This document shows positions 60,070 through 64,000 of a stretch of 64,000 bases of DNA, one piece after another. How positions within the stretch are numbered: position 1 is the stretch's first letter; the number at the start of each line of letters is the position of its first letter. A program made the position numbers and the translations under genes. This DNA is from Phyllobacteriaceae bacterium (GTDB lineage: Bacteria; Pseudomonadota; Alphaproteobacteria; Rhizobiales; Rhizobiaceae), in NCBI GenBank assembly GCA_024742765.1, contig JANSXT010000003.1, positions 124,001 to 188,000 of the forward strand. The letters are read 5' to 3'. A model generated the notes under the pieces. It had not been told where the DNA came from. It worked only from the letters and a program-made list of their open reading frames with translations, and searched no databases.

Positions 60070-61569
60070 ATGGACGGAAAGAGCCTGATTGGCGGTCCCT
60101 GGCACAAAGGCGCGGAGACGTTTCTTTCGAGCCCGGCCTCCGGTGAAGCCCGGATGTTCTACGCCGGCACGCCGGCCATGGTCGCCGACGCCTGCAGCGC
60201 CGCCGAGGCCGCATTCCGGAACTACGGATATTCGGGCACCGAAGAACGCGCCATCTTCCTCGAGCGGATCGCCGGGGAGATCGAAACCCGCGGAGACGCG
60301 ATCACGCAGATCGCAATGTCCGAAACGGGCTTGCCCGCCGCCCGGCTGGAAGGCGAACGCGGCCGGACGACCGGACAGCTCAAGCTGTTTGCAGACCATA
60401 TCCGCAAGGGCGCCTTTCTGGACCGCCGCCACGACCCGGCATTGCCCGACCGAAAGCCGCTGCCACGCCCTGACCTGCGTATGATGCAGCGCCCGATTGG
60501 GCCGGTTGCGGTGTTCGGCGCCTCGAACTTCCCGCTCGCCTTTTCGACAGCCGGCGGCGACACGGCATCGGCGCTTGCCGCGGGATGCCCCGTCATCGTC
60601 AAGGGACATCCGGCGCATCCCGGAACGGGCGAGATCGTGGCGGAGGCGATCGACGCGGCGAGGACCGCGTGCGATCTGCATCCCGGCGTTTTTTCCTTTG
60701 TCCATGACGGCGGTACGGCTGTGGGAGCTTCGCTGGTCCAGGATCCGCGCATCAAGGCGGTCGGTTTCACAGGATCGCTGCGCGGCGGACGCGCCCTGTT
60801 CGATCTTTGCGCCGCACGCCCTGAACCGATCCCGTTCTTCGGCGAATTGGGCTCGGTCAATCCGATGTTCCTGCTTCCCGAGGCGCTGAGCGGCCGTGGC
60901 CCGGACATCGCGGCCGGATGGGCAGCATCGCTGACGATGGGGGCCGGCCAGTTCTGCACCAACCCCGGACTGGTGTTGGCCATTGCCGGCGACGATGCGG
61001 ACAGCTTCATCGCTGCCGCTGCGGAAGCGCTCGCCAAGGTCGACGCCCAGACCATGCTGACCGAAGCCATGGCCGAGACCTTTTGTGACGGCCGGGACCG
61101 GATCGCCGGCACGGACGGTGTCACAACGGTCGTATCGACCAGCGCGCCGGCACGGCAGGCCGGCCCGCAACTCTTTTGGGCCGACGCGAAGACCTTCTGC
61201 GGCAATGGAACACTTCACCAGGAGGTGTTTGGGCCGCTCGGTCTGGTCGTGACGGTCAAGGATGCCGCCGAAATGGTGGAGATGGCGTCCCTGATGGAGG
61301 GCCAGTTGACCGCCACGCTGCACATGGACGATGCCGATCACGACCTGGCCAGACGCTTGCTGCCGATCCTTGAGCGAAAGGCCGGCCGCTTGCTCGCAAA
61401 CGGGTTCCCGACCGGTGTCGAGGTCGCCGACGCCATGGTGCATGGCGGGCCATACCCGGCCTCGACCAACTTCGGCGCAACCAGTGTGGGAACGCTGGCG
61501 ATCCGGCGGTTCCTGCGCCCGGTCTGCTATCAGGACATGCCGGAAGGGCTCGTCCCGCATCTGGGATGA
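60070..61569 (+). CDS. Alpha-ketoglutaric semialdehyde dehydrogenase
   Basis: From ATG 60070 the protein has 499 residues. It has the KGSADH-type active site: Glu in PFFGELGSVNPMFLL (~260) and catalytic Cys in MGAGQFCTNPGLVL (~297), with FGASNFPLAFSTAGGD (~155) for cofactor binding. These motifs, including TNPGL after the Cys and a start MDGKSLIGG, are those of 2,5-dioxovalerate dehydrogenases. It oxidises KGSA to alpha-ketoglutarate, the last step after the XylX-like enzyme. It is the end of the operon; no clear terminator was seen. Confidence 0.88.
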   Translation: MDGKSLIGGPWHKGAETFLSSPASGEARMFYAGTPAMVADACSAAEAAFRNYGYSGTEERAIFLERIAGEIETRGDAITQIAMSETGLPAARLEGERGRTTGQLKLFADHIRKGAFLDRRHDPALPDRKPLPRPDLRMMQRPIGPVAVFGASNFPLAFSTAGGDTASALAAGCPVIVKGHPAHPGTGEIVAEAIDAARTACDLHPGVFSFVHDGGTAVGASLVQDPRIKAVGFTGSLRGGRALFDLCAARPEPIPFFGELGSVNPMFLLPEALSGRGPDIAAGWAASLTMGAGQFCTNPGLVLAIAGDDADSFIAAAAEALAKVDAQTMLTEAMAETFCDGRDRIAGTDGVTTVVSTSAPARQAGPQLFWADAKTFCGNGTLHQEVFGPLGLVVTVKDAAEMVEMASLMEGQLTATLHMDDADHDLARRLLPILERKAGRLLANGFPTGVEVADAMVHGGPYPASTNFGATSVGTLAIRRFLRPVCYQDMPEGLVPHLG

Positions 61570-61732
61570 TAGGCGCATTCCCTCATTTGGAGTTGCGAAG
61601 CGTTTGCCCACATCTCGGGTTCGGTCATGATCTCGGAGAGCTGCCAAGCGCGCGCAAATGTATCTTCCAGGGGCCTCGGAATGAATCGCATGCAGGAACC
61701 GCAATGAACGGCGGACCCGTTTCAAAGTCTGT

Positions 61733-62075
61733 TCAGTTCCAGATACGTGTTATCCGAAGCTTCCGGTTACGAGCCGCAGAGCGCTGGTAGCGCAGTTCAA
61801 CGCCGCTTAGTCTGGCACTTGCTCTTTCAAGGCCATCCAGAACGCCCAGCGTCTCTGCTGGCTGGATGGTGGCGTTCCGCGCGATTTCGCCGCGGTCCGG
61901 TCCGAAGACAGTCGTAGGTATCTGAGCATCAACCGCTTGCACGACCGGATTCAGTGTGTTGCGGCTTTGACCATTCCAGAAAGCAACCAACCGGTCGCTG
62001 CGTGCCACGACTTCAGCATCGAGGGTCGGGCCGGCGCGACGGCCATGGGCACCCAAGTCCGCATAGATCACATCG
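61733..62075 (-). pseudogene. DUF2493 (SLOG-like) protein, N-terminally truncated
   Basis: The minus-strand frame reads YADLGAHGRRAGPTLDAEVV, then ARSDRLVAFWNGQSRN and PVVQAVDAQIPTTVF. This matches the second half of DUF2493/SLOG domain proteins, where ADW-x-GrrAGp-RN and AFWDGqSrGT are conserved. The first half is missing. The frame starts instead (62083) inside an IS3 remnant, so the two are fused at a deletion or insertion junction. DUF2493 proteins are frequent on phages and conjugative elements. It is probably inactive. Confidence 0.68.
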
Positions 62076-62079
62076 ACTG

Positions 62080-62281
62080 CCAAGCCGTTCGCTCACCCCG
62101 TGCGCTTTGCAGAGGTGTGTCACGGCTTGCCGTCTCGCGGCGGACGTCACCACTTTTTTGCGTTCACATCCTTCAGCATCGCATTGTCCGGCATCTGCTC
62201 GGCGAGCAGCTTCTTCAGCTTCGCGTTCTCATCCTCGAGCGCCTCTGCCTTGCGGGCGCTCCCGTGCAAAAACCGCCCCAT
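62080..62281 (-). mobile_element. IS3-family orfA/orfB junction remnant
   Basis: The minus strand gives ALEDENAKLKKLLAEQMPDN, AMLKDVNAKKW and stop, then in the next frame VVTSAARRQAVTHLCKAHGV, SERLAVDV. This is the leucine-zipper end of IS3-family orfA followed by the orfB start. Only ~200 bp remain, joined directly to the SLOG fragment. With the debris at 1.3-1.8 kb and 15.4 kb it shows repeated IS3 activity on both sides of the catabolic block. Confidence 0.75.
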
Positions 62282-62409
62282 AGTGCCTCCTTCCATTCAC
62301 GCAAAAGGACTGCACCGTCAAAATCTGGGACCAAACACCCGGAGCGAGCCTGCTTTCCGCAAAATCGGTAAATCGGGAAGGAAACGCCATCCCCGTGCAT
62401 GGCCGCCCT

Positions 62410-63450
62410 TCAGTGACCGGGTGCCTCGTCGTCGGCCTCGTCCGAACTGCGCGGCATGTCGAAAACCGTCCGCCACGCGGCGACAAGCTGCGAAAGGCCG
62501 GCGTCGTCGGCATGCTCGGCCAGCCGGACATTCTGGCGCAAGGCGATGCGCAGCGCGGCGCGTTCATGGCGGCCGTTTGGCGGTTCGAAATCGGCGGGCG
62601 CGCGCCCTTTGGCCAGCGCTTCGTTCACCCGCCGCTTCACGGCCACCAATGGCGGCCGCCCGTGCGCGTCGAGCAGCGCCTGAAACCGCCTATGCAGGTC
62701 CGGATCGAACGCCCGATCCTCGCCAAGCGGGCCGATCACCGGACTGCCCGGATGCAGGAAGGCGACCGGCACCATCGCGTCGGGGATCGGCGTGTTGGCG
62801 GTGTGGGTGCGGCCCGAAGCCATCAGCTTGGGCAGCACATGGGTGTGCGGCCCCTGCGGCGAGACGCCACCCGTGTCCGGCCCGCCAATCTTCTGGAACA
62901 CTTCGGCACGGCCTGCCCTGGTGATGGCCACCCGGTGCGGATGCGCTTTCAGGATCGCGCCCATCGCCGGATTGTCCGGCTCGAACAGCGAACGGCCTTC
63001 ATTGGCGCGCAGCACGGACAAGAGATCGGGGTCGGCGGTGCGGACGCAGAAGTCGCAATTGGCAAGCGACAGGCCCATGTCGAACAGGATGTCCGTCCGG
63101 TTCTGCGGCGCGATGGCATCCGTGTCGGGGCCAAGTTCGGTCAAGACGGAACGGCGGGCGCAGGCCGCTTCTTCGGCGGGCAGGCACAGGGCCACGGCGT
63201 GGCTCCAGCGGTGCGGCTTGGGGCTGAGCGCTTCATAGGCAATCGGCTGGAGCCTGTCGACGACAGCCGGATCGAACCGGATGGCGCCACGCGCGGTCGC
63301 CCGCGTCAACGCGGCGGTATCGTCCACGAGGGCGGGCTCGCCATCGTCCTGGTGGAACTCGGCCAGCGCGCCGAACGCGCCCATCGACCAGCCGGTCTGC
63401 CAGTCCGGCAAATGATCGGCAATCAGCCCTTCTGCTCCGTTCCCCCTCAT
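62410..63450 (-). CDS. Unrecognised protein coupled to an ABC ATPase
   Basis: From ATG 63450 the protein has 346 residues; its stop context and overlap with the upstream ATPase (ATGA) support the gene. I recognise no family with certainty. Visible features are an N-terminal PDWQTGWSMGAFGALAEFH (~16), a Cys pair in ANCDFCVRTAD (~129), the HPHRVAITRAGRAEVFQKIG segment (~167) and SPQGPHTHVLPKLM (~195). There is no leader or membrane segment. Genes of this type next to siderophore/heme importers suggest an accessory role in iron uptake or in handling the imported chelate. Confidence 0.7.
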   Translation of the reverse strand: MRGNGAEGLIADHLPDWQTGWSMGAFGALAEFHQDDGEPALVDDTAALTRATARGAIRFDPAVVDRLQPIAYEALSPKPHRWSHAVALCLPAEEAACARRSVLTELGPDTDAIAPQNRTDILFDMGLSLANCDFCVRTADPDLLSVLRANEGRSLFEPDNPAMGAILKAHPHRVAITRAGRAEVFQKIGGPDTGGVSPQGPHTHVLPKLMASGRTHTANTPIPDAMVPVAFLHPGSPVIGPLGEDRAFDPDLHRRFQALLDAHGRPPLVAVKRRVNEALAKGRAPADFEPPNGRHERAALRIALRQNVRLAEHADDAGLSQLVAAWRTVFDMPRSSDEADDEAPGH

Positions 63451-64000
63451 GATCCGTCCTTTCTGTCGCTGGGTCCGGTTTCCGAAAGCGCTGTCGGCAA
63501 CAACACCAGACCCTCCGCGCCGTCGGCCCGATGGATTTCGACGCCATAGACCGTCCGCATCAACTCGTCGGTCAAGACGCTGGCTGGCGGTCCGTCGGCG
63601 ACGATCCGGCCGGCGTCGAGAACGACGATACGATCGCACCAGCGCGCCGCCAAGGAAATCTCGTGCAGGCACGCGACGACGCTGCGGCCCTCCCGGGCCA
63701 GATCGGAAAAGGTCGCCATCAGCGCGATCTGGTGTGCCGGATCAAGGCCCGCCGTCGGCTCGTCGGCGAGCAGCAGCGGTGTATCCTGCGCGAGCGCCCG
63801 GGCGATCAGCACGCGCGCCCGTTCGCCGCCCGACAGTTCGGTGGCGCGGCGGTGGCGAAGGCCGGTCACGTCCATGCGCGCCATGGCCGCCTCGATCAAA
63901 GCCTGGTCTGCGGCTGCCGGCGCGGCCACCGGAACTTGCGTGAAAGCGCGCCCGAGCCCGACCAGCGCTTCGACGCTGACCGGCCAGTGCACCTCGCGTT
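63447..64000 (-). CDS. Iron-siderophore/heme-type ABC ATPase (partial)
   Basis: The gene enters from beyond the right edge; ~184 C-terminal residues are visible. Signature LSGGERARVLIARALAQD, Walker B PLLLADEPTAGLDPAHQ and H-loop VVACLHEISLAARWCDRIVV identify a FecE/FhuC/HmuV-type importer ATPase, and the end DELMRTVYGVEI is typical of that group. Walker A lies outside the window. It overlaps the following unknown gene by 4 bp. A permease and binding protein are presumably upstream, off the window. Confidence 0.85.
   Translation of the reverse strand, partial: REVHWPVSVEALVGLGRAFTQVPVAAPAAADQALIEAAMARMDVTGLRHRRATELSGGERARVLIARALAQDTPLLLADEPTAGLDPAHQIALMATFSDLAREGRSVVACLHEISLAARWCDRIVVLDAGRIVADGPPASVLTDELMRTVYGVEIHRADGAEGLVLLPTALSETGPSDRKDGS

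Noticed and set aside
59827-61725. A 632-codon open frame on the minus strand
   Set aside because: Antisense to the KGSA dehydrogenase, which has the full ALDH active site. No motif was found in the antisense product.
1-64000. CRISPR arrays, rRNA genes or a replication origin
   Set aside because: No regularly spaced repeats, no rRNA-like sequence and no dnaA/parAB or oriV-type iterons were seen.

Overview
The window looks like a high-GC alphaproteobacterial chromosome, most likely Hyphomicrobiales (Rhizobiales). The reasons are tightly overlapping ATGA/GTGA operons, frequent GTG and TTG starts, a tRNA-fMet 3' end of alphaproteobacterial type, a XylX-type FAH dehydratase paired with an alpha-ketoglutaric semialdehyde dehydrogenase, and a very large number of ABC importers. 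This is an inference from gene content; no taxonomic marker gene is present.

Layout. (1) 1-2.1 kb is a rearranged edge: a LysR C-terminus, a glutathionyl-hydroquinone reductase gene and an IclR gene, the last two broken by one decayed IS3-family element. (2) 2.1-12.7 kb is a nitrogen-scavenging cluster. It holds a GcvA-like LysR, a GntR regulator with two winged helices, an amidase, a PgdA/PuuE-like deacetylase, two substrate-binding proteins, a PotBCA-like importer and a DUF1989 (urea carboxylase-associated) protein. An azoreductase follows. (3) 13.5-16.9 kb is mobile-element debris: an AT-rich patch, a broken IS5-family copy, a tRNA-fMet 3' fragment with its terminator, and a serine recombinase split by an IS3 remnant. 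Next to it are a DUF1993 gene, a membrane-protein/trypsin-like protease pair, and a ferric-reductase-like/Tat dioxygenase-like pair. (4) 20.9-54.6 kb is a large catabolic region. It has a GtsABC/MsmK-type sugar importer, a ribose-type importer, a second MalK-type importer, two LacI regulators, one TetR regulator, dehydrogenases (Zn-ADH, MDR, ALDH, two GMC flavoenzymes, two aldo/keto reductases, SDR), a CoA module (CoA-transferase, enoyl-CoA hydratase, MaoC, acyl-CoA dehydrogenase), DUF993, a xylose-isomerase-like TIM barrel, GlcG and VOC proteins. (5) 54.7-61.6 kb is a second operon: an amidohydrolase, an IclR-HTH/sugar-binding fusion regulator, a small IclR regulator, a KynB-like hydrolase, a 2-keto-3-deoxy-sugar-acid dehydratase and a KGSA dehydrogenase (the last steps of a Weimberg-type route). 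(6) 61.7-62.3 kb holds IS3/SLOG debris, followed by an unknown protein and an iron-siderophore/heme-type ABC ATPase that runs off the end.

Main observation. Nine copies of one palindromic operator, consensus GTAACYNNNTRGTTAC, lie in nine promoter regions of the 25-53.5 kb block. They precede essentially every operon there, including the divergent promoter of the TetR gene at 26254-26889. In one promoter the operator fills the spacer between a TTGACG -35 and a TATACT -10. A second motif, TGAAACGNTTAA, occurs in the promoters of the second importer, the VOC gene and the second GMC gene, next to a LacI gene. A third candidate motif (TTGCAACGTT type) overlaps the -10 of the GtsA-type importer promoter opposite the other LacI. 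The block therefore reads as one coordinately repressed catabolic regulon. It appears to take up glycoside- or polyol-like compounds, oxidise them from alcohol to aldehyde to acid, and pass acids to CoA-thioester chemistry. The substrate cannot be named from sequence alone.
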